Source: DASRDR01 sp963812945 [NCBI: uncultured Candidatus Rokubacteria bacterium] (GTDB taxonomy: Bacteria; Methylomirabilota; Methylomirabilia; Rokubacteriales). From it: a stretch of DNA of 64,000 nt. A program made the position numbers and the translations under genes. This document shows positions 25,444 to 33,127 of the stretch, in pieces; within the stretch, counting starts at the first letter, position 1, and each line of letters begins with the position of its first letter. The stretch spans positions 1,984,001 to 2,048,000 of the forward strand of contig CAWEXD010000008.1 in the NCBI GenBank assembly GCA_963812945.1, in the 5' to 3' direction. The notes beneath the pieces are model-generated. The model did not search any database. It had not been told where the DNA came from and saw only the letters and a program-made list of their open reading frames with translations.

Positions 25444-26949
25444 TCACACCCAGAGAGCCGCCTTGGCCGTGAGATGCGCGATCAGCGGCTCGACGGACAA
25501 GGGAGCGCCGGTGGCCCGCTCGACCACCTCCGGGGCGGAGAAGAGGCTGCCCAGCCGATGGACGCGCTCGCGCAGGAACGCGAGGAGCGGCGCCGGGTCG
25601 CCCGCGGCGAGCGCGTCGTCGAGCGTGGGTGTCTCTGCGCGGAGCTTCTGCATGAGCTGCGCGGCGATGGCGTTGCCGAGCGTATAGGTCGGGAAGAACC
25701 CGAACATCCCCTCGGCCCAGTGGCCGTCCTGCAGGCACCCGGCCAGATCGTCGGGCGGGGTGACGCCGAGCAGCCGGCGGTAGGCCTCGCCCCACGCCGC
25801 CGGTAGCTCGGACGCGACGAGGGTTCCCTCTACGAGCGCGCGCTCGAGGTCGACGCGGACGTGAATGTGCAGGTCGTAGCTCAGCTCGTCGGCGGTGATC
25901 CGGTCGGAATCGCGGCGAGGATGGTTGACGGCTCGCCACACGTCGTCGGCGGTGATGCCCGCGAAGGCGGCCCCGAGACGCGGGGCCAGGCGCGGCCACA
26001 GATGCCGCCAGAAGGGCCCGGACCGGCCGAGATGGTTCTCTACGAGCCGCGCCTGTGATTCGTGGAGGCCGAGCGACGGCGCCTCGCCGACGGGCGCCCC
26101 GAAGTGCTCGCCGGGCAGATACTGCTCGTAGAGGCCGTGGCCGAGCTCGTGGAGGGTGGCCAGCAGACCGGTCGTGAAGGCTTCAGGCTGGAAGCGGGTG
26201 GTGAGCCGCACGTCGCCCGGGCCGATGCGGATCGTCGACGGATGCACCGCCTCGTCGAGCCGGCCGCACGCGAAGTCGAAGCCGAGCCATTCGGCGACCT
26301 CGCGAGCCACCGCGGCCTGGAGACGCACATCAACCGGACGCGCCAGAAGCTGGGGCGGCGGCCCGCTCCGACCGATCGCTCGATCGAGGAGCGGCCCGAC
26401 AGCCGCGCGCAAGCGGAGGAGCATCGGTCCGAGGGTCGCCCACGTGAGACCCGGCTCCCACTCGTCGAGGAGCACGTCGTAGCGGTCCCGGCCGCGGGCG
26501 AGGCAATCGGCCTCGGCCTGCTTGAGGGCCACCACGCGGTCGAGCCAGGGCAGGAAGGCGCGCGCATCGCGATCCCCGCGCGCAGCGCGCCAGGCCTCGT
26601 AGGACAGCGTGGTGACGCGGGCCAGGTCCTCGACCAGCGAGGCGGGCAGCAGCCGGGCCTTCTCGTACTCCTCGCGCAGCTCGCGAAGATTCACCGCCGC
26701 CGGGTCGCCCGGCGCCAGACGAGTCCCGAGCTTCAGCTCGGCTTCGGCGAGGAGATCGCCGAGTCGCGGGTCCGTCGCCTGCACGTGCAGGAGACGGGCC
26801 ACCAGGGCCTGCTGCTCGGCGCGGTGCTCGGCGCCGCCCTCGGGCATGTGGACATCCGCGTCCCACTCGAGGAGGGTCGCGCACGAGGCAAGAAGCGTCT
26901 GCTCGCGGGCGCGGTGGAGCAGCTCTAGATAGGCCGCGTCGGCACTCAT
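25444..26949 (-). CDS. Carboxypeptidase Taq (M32) metallopeptidase
   Basis: A 501-residue M32 carboxypeptidase, the normal family length. The zinc motif H-E-L-G-H is at 267-271. The family block H-E-S-Q-A-R-L-V-E-N is near 296, and D-E-L-S-Y-D-L-H-I further on. The N-terminal L-L-E-W-D-A-D-V-H-M-P is also typical. ATG at 26949 faces the ATP-grasp gene across 48 bases. It removes C-terminal residues from peptides in the cytosol, with broad specificity in characterised relatives. TACCAT at about 26969-26964 on this strand could be its -10 box. Confidence 0.92.
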   Translation of the reverse strand: MSADAAYLELLHRAREQTLLASCATLLEWDADVHMPEGGAEHRAEQQALVARLLHVQATDPRLGDLLAEAELKLGTRLAPGDPAAVNLRELREEYEKARLLPASLVEDLARVTTLSYEAWRAARGDRDARAFLPWLDRVVALKQAEADCLARGRDRYDVLLDEWEPGLTWATLGPMLLRLRAAVGPLLDRAIGRSGPPPQLLARPVDVRLQAAVAREVAEWLGFDFACGRLDEAVHPSTIRIGPGDVRLTTRFQPEAFTTGLLATLHELGHGLYEQYLPGEHFGAPVGEAPSLGLHESQARLVENHLGRSGPFWRHLWPRLAPRLGAAFAGITADDVWRAVNHPRRDSDRITADELSYDLHIHVRVDLERALVEGTLVASELPAAWGEAYRRLLGVTPPDDLAGCLQDGHWAEGMFGFFPTYTLGNAIAAQLMQKLRAETPTLDDALAAGDPAPLLAFLRERVHRLGSLFSAPEVVERATGAPLSVEPLIAHLTAKAALWV

Positions 26950-26980
26950 CCGGTCAGCTATGGTACCAAAGCGGGGCCCG

Positions 26981-26999
26981 ATGCTACGCTGCGTAGCAT
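26981..26999. promoter_or_regulatory. 19-bp perfect palindrome overlapping the ATP-grasp start codon
   Basis: ATGCTACGC, T, GCGTAGCAT form a perfect 9-1-9 palindrome in the 48-base divergent spacer; its last two bases are the first two of the ATG at 26998. The left half includes TGCTACGCT (26982-26990), an extended -10 that would place transcription start at the ATG, giving a leaderless message. It could be an operator, or a chance overlap of promoter and start. Confidence 0.5.
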
Positions 27000-28452
27000 G
27001 CTGACACCAATCGAAGAGACGGGACTCGCCGGGGCGCGGCTCGCCGCTCGCGTCCAGCGAGCGATGCTCCAGCTGCCCGAGGCCGAATTGGGCGCTCTCC
27101 TGAAGGAGATCGACCGGCGCGCGCGCGCCGAGCGCCTCATCTATCTGCGGGACGATGTCGAGGAGACGATCCGGGTTCTCGCCACGCCGATCGCCGCCCT
27201 GCCTGACCAGCTCGCCTACGTGCGGGCGGTCTCGCTCGCGCTTCACGGCGCCCTCAAGCGCCTCCCGGAGCTCTACCTCTCCGATCCGGACGTGCAGGCG
27301 CTCCTGGCTCTCCCGCCCCGGGAGGAGGAGTGGCTGCGCCGCTACTGGACGCCCGCGGTGAGCGAGCAGAACACGGTCGTCGGCCGCCACGACGCCGCCA
27401 TCGACTTCGGATCGCCGCACTGGAAGGAAAGCCTCCAGTTCCTGGAGCCGAACCTCGGCGGCATCGGGGGGCTTCACCTGATCCCGACCGCCTCGCACAT
27501 CCTGGCCGAGGTGGTGCTGCCGGCCCTCCGAGCCCGCGATCCACAGCTCGAGCTGGAGAGCGCTCAGGACATTCGAGCCCTCCTCATGCAGGATCTGCTC
27601 GATCATCTCGAGGCCACCGGGCGAAAAGGTCGGACGGTATGCTTCGTCGAGCCCAAGTACGCGGGCTACGGCCCGGACGAGCAGGGCGAGCTGGCTCGCT
27701 ACATCCACGCTCACTTCGGGATCGAGGTCTGCCATGCCGACCCGGCGGAGCTCGCGCTCGACGGGGACGAGGTGACCTACCAGGGCCGGGTGATCGACCT
27801 CGTCTACCGTGATTACGCCGTGGAGGATCTGCTCGAGCTCCAGGGCGAGGGCGTCGACGTGCGGCCCATGCAGCAGGCGTTCGCCACCAACCGGGTCGTG
27901 TCCTCGATCGCCGCCGAGCTGGACCAGAAGAGCTGCTGGGAGGTGCTGGGCGATCCGGCGCTCGCCCGCCGTCACTTCAGCAGCGAGGACCGCGCCTTCT
28001 TCCGCCGGCACCTGCCGTGGACGCGGCTGCTGCGTCCGGGGACCATGGAGCTCCCCGACGGCTCCCGGGGGGACCTCGCCGAGTACGTCGTGCACGCCCG
28101 AGAGGACCTGGTCATCAAGCCCAACCGCAGCTACGGCGGCACCGGGGTCACGGTCGGCCGGGTCACCGACGAGGCGGAGTGGAAGCGGCTGGTGGACGCC
28201 GCCGTGACGCCGGGCGGGGAGCGCTGGGTGGCCCAGCGCGCGGTGCCCCTTCCCGTCTGTCAGTTCCCGGTGATGGACGCCGACGGACGGATCCACGCCG
28301 AACCGTTCTACGTCGTGTTCGGCTTCGCGCCCAGCGCGTACGGTCTCGCGACCCTCGGGCGCGCGTCGCAGAGCCGGGTCGTCAACGTCGCCATGCACGG
28401 CGGCATGTGCGTGCTCGTGGTGGGACACCCGCCGGGACAGATCGTGCTGTAG
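26998..28452 (+). CDS. ATP-grasp domain protein of unknown substrate
   Basis: A 484-residue cytosolic protein. The C-terminal third has ATP-grasp features: D-L-V-I-K-P-N-R-S-Y-G-G-T-G-V-T-V-G as the glycine-rich nucleotide loop, then W-V-A-Q-R-A-V and E-P-F-Y-V-V-F-G-F. The middle region has L-E-P-N-L-G-G-I-G-G and F-V-E-P-K-Y-A-G-Y-G-P. The pattern is that of uncharacterised, possibly circularly permuted ATP-grasp ligases related to glutathionylspermidine synthase-like proteins. It would form a C-N or C-S bond from a carboxylate; the substrate is unknown. It is divergent from an M32 carboxypeptidase. It seems to lack a Shine-Dalgarno, in line with a leaderless start. Confidence 0.75.
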   Translation: MLTPIEETGLAGARLAARVQRAMLQLPEAELGALLKEIDRRARAERLIYLRDDVEETIRVLATPIAALPDQLAYVRAVSLALHGALKRLPELYLSDPDVQALLALPPREEEWLRRYWTPAVSEQNTVVGRHDAAIDFGSPHWKESLQFLEPNLGGIGGLHLIPTASHILAEVVLPALRARDPQLELESAQDIRALLMQDLLDHLEATGRKGRTVCFVEPKYAGYGPDEQGELARYIHAHFGIEVCHADPAELALDGDEVTYQGRVIDLVYRDYAVEDLLELQGEGVDVRPMQQAFATNRVVSSIAAELDQKSCWEVLGDPALARRHFSSEDRAFFRRHLPWTRLLRPGTMELPDGSRGDLAEYVVHAREDLVIKPNRSYGGTGVTVGRVTDEAEWKRLVDAAVTPGGERWVAQRAVPLPVCQFPVMDADGRIHAEPFYVVFGFAPSAYGLATLGRASQSRVVNVAMHGGMCVLVVGHPPGQIVL

Positions 28453-28487
28453 CGGGGAGCGTCGACCCGGCCCGGCCTTCCGCCGAA

Positions 28488-28516
28488 GCCGGGGCGCAGC
28501 CGCGCGGCGCCCCGGC
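28488..28516. terminator. GC-rich hairpin between convergent genes
   Basis: A perfect 10-bp stem (GCCGGGGCGC at 28488-28497 with its complement at 28507-28516) and a 9-base loop lie between the ATP-grasp stop (28452) and the NTF2-like stop (28528). No T-run follows. Confidence 0.5.
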
Positions 28517-28527
28517 CGTCCAGCAGG

Positions 28528-28998
28528 TCACTTCGGCGCGGGCATGCTCGTGTTCCAGATGTCCCGATGAAGCTTCCACTGCCCCCCGTCCCGCTTCCAG
28601 ATGACGATGTACTTCCCGGTGTCGAGCGTCTTCCCGCCCTCCCCGGTCAAGACGTAGGTCCCGACCTCGTGGGCGGTGCCTCCGTGGGACTCCGCCTCGA
28701 CGACCGTCAGCTTCACGCCCTTCACCCCCGCGTCCATCGCGCCCTTCCAGAACTGCGCGATCGCCTCGCGTCCCTTGACGACCTCGCCGCTCGGCGGGAG
28801 GACCTGGCCGGCGATGGTGTAGTGGGAGGCGACGGCGGTGGCGTCGCCCTTGGCGAAGTCGGCCGAGAACCGGGCGTTCGCCGCTTCGAGGGCGGCCCTC
28901 GGCCCCGCGGTCTGCGCGGCGACCGACCCGGCCACGAGGACGATTCCGAGCGCGATCAGGAGATGGCTTCGTCGCGGCGGCCGGATCCCCGTTCTCAT
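28528..28998 (-). CDS. Exported SnoaL/DUF4440-like NTF2-fold protein
   Basis: A 156-residue protein with a signal peptide (R-R-S-H-L-L-I-A-L-G core, cleavage near V-A-A-Q-T). It has a compact NTF2-like domain: A-N-A-R-F-S-A-D-F-A-K-G-D-A-T-A-V-A-S-H-Y, then G-R-E-A-I-A-Q-F-W, and a final W-K-L-H-R-D-I-W-N. This is the DUF4440/SnoaL pattern of small cyclases, isomerases or ligand-binding proteins. No catalytic residues can be assigned. ATG at 28998 follows GGAAGG. It converges on the ATP-grasp gene. Confidence 0.8.
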   Translation of the reverse strand: MRTGIRPPRRSHLLIALGIVLVAGSVAAQTAGPRAALEAANARFSADFAKGDATAVASHYTIAGQVLPPSGEVVKGREAIAQFWKGAMDAGVKGVKLTVVEAESHGGTAHEVGTYVLTGEGGKTLDTGKYIVIWKRDGGQWKLHRDIWNTSMPAPK

Positions 28999-29174
28999 GG
29001 CGCCTTCCTCCGGGCGCCGGGCCGGCGCCCTCCTCTATTGCGGAAGCGGTCCGGCTCGCCTGGCAGGGCCGGACCTCCTCGGCCCCGGTCACTCCCGAGA
29101 CTCCACCCGCGCGCCATCGGGGTCAAGGCGCTGGCCAGCGGCATGAGCGAAGAGGGTGCGGGGTTAGGGCGTGG

Positions 29175-31223
29175 TCAATGACCCTCGGGACCCTCGGGAC
29201 CCTCGGGACCCCCGGGACTATCGGCGTCGCGGGTCAGCGCGTAGAGCACGGCGTGGATGCCGAACACCTGCACGTCCCGCTCGTAGCGCATCCCGAGCTT
29301 CTCCAGGACGCCGCGCGAGGCGCGGTGCTCGGGGCGGGTCACCGCGACGATTCGCGGCAGCCGAGCCTCGTCGAAGCCGAACGCGAGAGCCGCGCGGGCG
29401 GCCTCGGTGGCGAGACCCCGCCCCCAGGCCGCGCGTTCCAGCGCGTACAGGATCTCGATCTCGGCCAGCTCGTCGATCGTGTTGAGGCCACACTGCCCCA
29501 GGAAGCGCCCGGTCTCGAGCTCCTCGACCGCGAAGACCCCGAAGCCCTTCTCGGCCCAGTGACGGACGAACTTCTCGACCGCCCGCCTGGAGCGCTGCTC
29601 GACCTGCTCTCCGGCAAACGGCCCGCCCCCGAGATGGCGCGTGACCTCGGAGTCCCGGTAGAGCTCGAGGTGGGCCGGGGCGTCCGCCTCGGTAAAGGGC
29701 CGAAGGCGCAGGCGCGGCGTGCGAAGGTCGATCACGAAGGGCGCGGGCGGATAGGTCGCGTCGGGGTCCAGCGGGAAGATGGGCCGGCGGACCCGCTTGA
29801 AGTCGAACCGGGCGAGGTTCGAGGAGGACAGACCCGGAGCGTCCACCTCCACGATCTCGCGGGCGATCGGCTCGAAGGCGGCGCGGTAGTGGATCGTGGA
29901 CTTCACGACCACGATCTTCTCCTCGGTGGGCTCGATCCCGACGAAGCGCAGCATCTCGGGGTCGAGCGTCTGCCACCGGAGCGAGATGAGGATCACCTTC
30001 ACCCCGTCGACGTCGAGAACCGCCGTCGGCCCGAGCCGGCCCGGCAGGCCGCGCATCATCGGCCCCTTGTGGACGAAGCGCCCGTCGGACAGGGTGCGGA
30101 CCGTCCCCGTGACGGTGAGGGGCGCTCCGTGCCGGTCGTCGACCTTGCCCCCGACGCGGAGGGTCGCGCGCGCGCCGACGCCCGCCCGAACGCACTCCTC
30201 GACGGCTGCCGGATCCCACAGGCAGGCGACCACCGTGGACCGCGCGCCGACCCGCAGCAATTCGCGTAGAACCTCGGTGCCGTCCCCGGCGGCGCCGCCG
30301 CCCGTGTTGTCCGCCATGTCGGCAAGGACGATCGGGCGGCCCTCGGCGGCGAGGCCGCGAGCCACCGCATCCTTGACCGGCAGCCCGTGGTGGACGAATT
30401 CCGCCCGGTGCGCCCACGCCGTCCGAGCGAGGTCCTCGGCAAGCTCCTCCGCGAGATCGGGAGCGCCGTCGGTGACCACGTAGATTCCGAGGCCGGCGTC
30501 GGGAATGTCCGCGTGGGGGAACCCGGCGAAGATCGAGATGGAGATGACGCGGGCATCGCGCTCCATCTCGGCGGCGAGATCGTACAGGCGGCGCATCGGT
30601 CCGCGGGCCGTTCCCTGACTCCCGAGCGGCGGGAGGATCGGCGGCTTGCGAAACGCCGCCGTGGGCCGGATGCGGCCGGCGATCAGGTCGAGGAGCCGCT
30701 CGGTCGCCTCGACGCCCCGCTCGGCCATGTCCACGTGCGGGTAGGTCTTGTAGCCGTGGAGCAGGTCGGCCCCGCGGACCATCGCCTCCGAGAGGTTGGT
30801 GTGGAAGTCGAGCGTCACCGCGATGGGAACCCGCGGCCCGACCTCCTTCCGGACGGCGGCGATGAGGTCGCCCTCGCCGTCGTCCATCCCTTCGGGCACC
30901 ATCGCCCCGTGGAGGTCGAGGAGCACGCCCGCGAACGGGCCTCCCCGGCGGAGGTCCGTCAGCATGCGCGCCTTCACGTGGTCGAAGATGTCCCGGGTCA
31001 CCCGGCCGGCCGGCGAGGCCGACGCGGCGACCGACGGCACCAGGGCAAGCCCTGCGCGCGACGCGGCGCCGATCATGCCCCCGAGACACGTGCCGGTGTC
31101 CCGGAAATGCTCCACGATCTCCCCGCCGTAGCGGAGGTCCCGCGCCTCGAACTGCCGCCGGTCGGTCGAAATGGTCGAGAAGGTGTTCGTCTCGTGAGAG
31201 ATCATCGCCAGGAAGGCCTGCAC
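29175..31223 (-). CDS. M81 (MlrC-like) metallopeptidase fused to a C-terminal GNAT acetyltransferase
   Basis: A 682-residue fusion. Residues 1 to ~490 are an M81/MlrC-type protein: S-H-E-T-N-T-F near the N-terminus, L-L-D-L-H-G-A-M-V, D-F-H-T-N-L and Y-K-T-Y-P-H-V-D as metal-binding blocks, and K-R-V-R-R-P-I-F-P-L-D at the end. Such proteins open cyclic peptides or act on imides. From ~496 a complete GNAT domain of the RimJ/RimL type follows: T-P-R-L-R-L-R-P-F-T, then G-R-G-L-A-T-E-A and S-R-G-V-L-E-K-L-G-M. M81 proteins usually stop before that point. The last residues are a G-P-E repeat. Loss of a stop codon between two neighbouring genes would explain it. Confidence 0.82.
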   Translation of the reverse strand: MQAFLAMISHETNTFSTISTDRRQFEARDLRYGGEIVEHFRDTGTCLGGMIGAASRAGLALVPSVAASASPAGRVTRDIFDHVKARMLTDLRRGGPFAGVLLDLHGAMVPEGMDDGEGDLIAAVRKEVGPRVPIAVTLDFHTNLSEAMVRGADLLHGYKTYPHVDMAERGVEATERLLDLIAGRIRPTAAFRKPPILPPLGSQGTARGPMRRLYDLAAEMERDARVISISIFAGFPHADIPDAGLGIYVVTDGAPDLAEELAEDLARTAWAHRAEFVHHGLPVKDAVARGLAAEGRPIVLADMADNTGGGAAGDGTEVLRELLRVGARSTVVACLWDPAAVEECVRAGVGARATLRVGGKVDDRHGAPLTVTGTVRTLSDGRFVHKGPMMRGLPGRLGPTAVLDVDGVKVILISLRWQTLDPEMLRFVGIEPTEEKIVVVKSTIHYRAAFEPIAREIVEVDAPGLSSSNLARFDFKRVRRPIFPLDPDATYPPAPFVIDLRTPRLRLRPFTEADAPAHLELYRDSEVTRHLGGGPFAGEQVEQRSRRAVEKFVRHWAEKGFGVFAVEELETGRFLGQCGLNTIDELAEIEILYALERAAWGRGLATEAARAALAFGFDEARLPRIVAVTRPEHRASRGVLEKLGMRYERDVQVFGIHAVLYALTRDADSPGGPEGPEGPEGH
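29181..29216. repeat. 9-bp tandem repeat (four units) coding for a Gly-Pro-Glu tail
   Basis: The unit ACCCTCGGG occurs three times exactly, followed by one copy with a single change (ACCCCCGGG). On the minus strand it encodes G-P-E repeats at the extreme C-terminus of the M81-GNAT fusion. Repeats of this kind expand and contract by replication slippage. Confidence 0.8.
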
Positions 31224-31232
31224 GTCCCCTCC

Positions 31233-32159
31233 CTACTGCTTCATGTGGGGATCGAGCCAGTCGCGGAGGGCGTTCCCCATGAGGTTGATCGCCAGCGTGG
31301 TGACGAAGATCGCGAGGCCCGGGAACGTCGCGATCCACCACGAGTTGAGCATGTACACGCGACCCTCGCCCAGCATGTTCCCCCATGCCGGCGTGGGCGG
31401 CTGGATGCCCAGGCCGAGGAACGAGAGGAACGACTCCAGAATGATCACCCGGGCAACCTGGAGCGTGGCGATCACGACGATCGTCGACACCAGGTTCGGG
31501 AGGATCTGCCGGAAGACGATCCGGAGGTGTCCCAGCCCGAGAGCGCGGCTTGCCGCGATGAAATCCCGCTCGCCGATGCTTCGCGTCTCGGCGCGCACCA
31601 CGCGGGCATAGAGGGGCCAGTCGGCCACGCCCAGCACGACGATCATGTTGACGAGACTCGGGCCGAGGACGGCGATCACCGCGAGAGCGAGCAGGATGAA
31701 GGGAAACGTCAGCATGATGTTGATCACGGTCATGATGACCGCGTCGGTACGCCCCCCGACGTAGCCGGCGCCGAGCCCCAACAGCACGCCGAGGCTCGCC
31801 GAGATGAGCACCGCGGCGACGCCGACCACCAGCGAGATGCGTCCGCCGTAGACGACCCGCGAGAGGAGGTCGCGCCCCACCTGGTCGGTACCGAGGAGGT
31901 TGTCGCGCGTGCCGCCCGCCATCCAGGAGGGCGGCGCCAGGCGGTGGCGGATGTCGACGCTGAGCGGATCCTCGGGGGCGATCCAGGGCGCGAGGACGGC
32001 GGAGGCGACGATCAGCAGGAGCAGCCCGGTCGCTGCGAGGCCCCACTTCAGGCGCCAGAGGCGCCGGAGCGTCACCCGGGCTTCCGAGGGCCTGGCCACG
32101 GCGCCGGACGCCGCACGGGCGTCGAGCGGCAGGCCTGGGTCGACGGTCGCCGCCTTCAC
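31233..32159 (-). CDS. Dipeptide/oligopeptide-type ABC transporter permease DppC-like
   Basis: A 308-residue inner-membrane permease. A cytoplasmic N-terminus with R-L-W-R-L-K-W precedes the first membrane segment. G-T-D-Q-V-G-R-D-L-L-S-R-V is the DppC/OppC block, and the permease EAA-type motif is A-S-R-A-L-G-L-G-H-L-R-I-V-F-R-Q-I-L-P-N. GTG at 32159 overlaps the stop of the DppB-like gene. It is the last gene of a three-gene system (binding protein, DppB, DppC) with no ATPase gene beside it. Confidence 0.9.
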   Translation of the reverse strand: MKAATVDPGLPLDARAASGAVARPSEARVTLRRLWRLKWGLAATGLLLLIVASAVLAPWIAPEDPLSVDIRHRLAPPSWMAGGTRDNLLGTDQVGRDLLSRVVYGGRISLVVGVAAVLISASLGVLLGLGAGYVGGRTDAVIMTVINIMLTFPFILLALAVIAVLGPSLVNMIVVLGVADWPLYARVVRAETRSIGERDFIAASRALGLGHLRIVFRQILPNLVSTIVVIATLQVARVIILESFLSFLGLGIQPPTPAWGNMLGEGRVYMLNSWWIATFPGLAIFVTTLAINLMGNALRDWLDPHMKQ

Positions 32160-33076
32160 GTGGTCACGCGGACGCGCGGATCCATGAAGGCGACAACGAG
32201 GTCGACGACCAGGTTGACGACGACGATGATCAGCGCGAGCAGCAGCACCGCGCACTGGACCACGGGGAAGTCCTGGTTGCGGATCGCGTCCACGGTGAGC
32301 GACGCCACCCCCGGCCACGCGAACACGGTCTCCGTCACCACCGCTCCGCCGAGGAGCTGGCCGAACTGGAGGCCGAGGATGGTGATGACGGGGATGCAGG
32401 CGTTGCGGAATGCGTGCTTGGTGACGACCAGCCCCTCGCGGACGCCCTTGGCGCGAGCGGTCTTGATGTAGTCCATGTTCATGACATCGATCACCCCCGA
32501 GCGCACGAGGCGCATGGTGATCGGGGCCAGGAAGGCGCCGAGGCAGAACGCCGGCATCACGAAGTGCTGCCAGGTGCCGTACCCGGAGGCCGGCAGGACC
32601 CTCAGCCGGACGGCGAACAGGATGATGAGCATGATGCCGAGCCAGAAGAGTGGCATCGCCTGGCCGGCGACCGCCAGCATCGTGCACAGGTTGTCGACCA
32701 GCGAGTGGCGCCGCAGCGCGGCGAGGATGCCGAGGGGCAAGGCGATGAGGAGCGCCGTCGCCAGGCCGGCGAACGTGAGATAGAGGGTCGGGGGCATGCG
32801 CTGGAGCACCAGGCCGAACGCCGGCTTGTCCGCGTACCAGGACTTCCCGAAGTCGCCCCGGACCGCATGGCTGGCGAAGTCCCAGTACTGGACCCAGAGC
32901 GGCCGGTCGAGGCCGAGGAGCTTCCGGTGACGCTCGTACTCCTCCTTCCCCGCGTTGAGCGGGAGGAGCGCGAGAACCGGGTCGCCGATCACGTGGAGGA
33001 CGGCGAACGCGAGGAGGGAGATGCCCACGATGACGACGACCAGCTGGACGAGCTGGCGAGCGAGGTAGGTCCGCAT
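32156..33076 (-). CDS. Dipeptide/oligopeptide-type ABC transporter permease DppB-like
   Basis: A 306-residue permease with about six membrane segments. The family blocks are G-D-P-V near 31, L-G-L-D-R-P-L-W-V-Q-Y near 55, G-D-F-G-K-S, and Y-I-K-T-A-R-A-K-G-V near the end, with V-T-E-T-V-F-A-W-P-G. ATG at 33076 lies about 50 bases after the binding protein gene. It overlaps the DppC-like gene by 4 bases. Confidence 0.9.
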   Translation of the reverse strand: MRTYLARQLVQLVVVIVGISLLAFAVLHVIGDPVLALLPLNAGKEEYERHRKLLGLDRPLWVQYWDFASHAVRGDFGKSWYADKPAFGLVLQRMPPTLYLTFAGLATALLIALPLGILAALRRHSLVDNLCTMLAVAGQAMPLFWLGIMLIILFAVRLRVLPASGYGTWQHFVMPAFCLGAFLAPITMRLVRSGVIDVMNMDYIKTARAKGVREGLVVTKHAFRNACIPVITILGLQFGQLLGGAVVTETVFAWPGVASLTVDAIRNQDFPVVQCAVLLLALIIVVVNLVVDLVVAFMDPRVRVTT

Positions 33077-33127
33077 CAGCGGGAACGGGGGGCGGGCGCC
33101 GGCCGGCGGCGCCCGCCCCGGAGCGTG

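Noticed and set aside
29181-29216. Repeated ACCCTCGGG as a CRISPR-like array
   Set aside because: The units are contiguous 9-mers without spacers and lie inside a reading frame.
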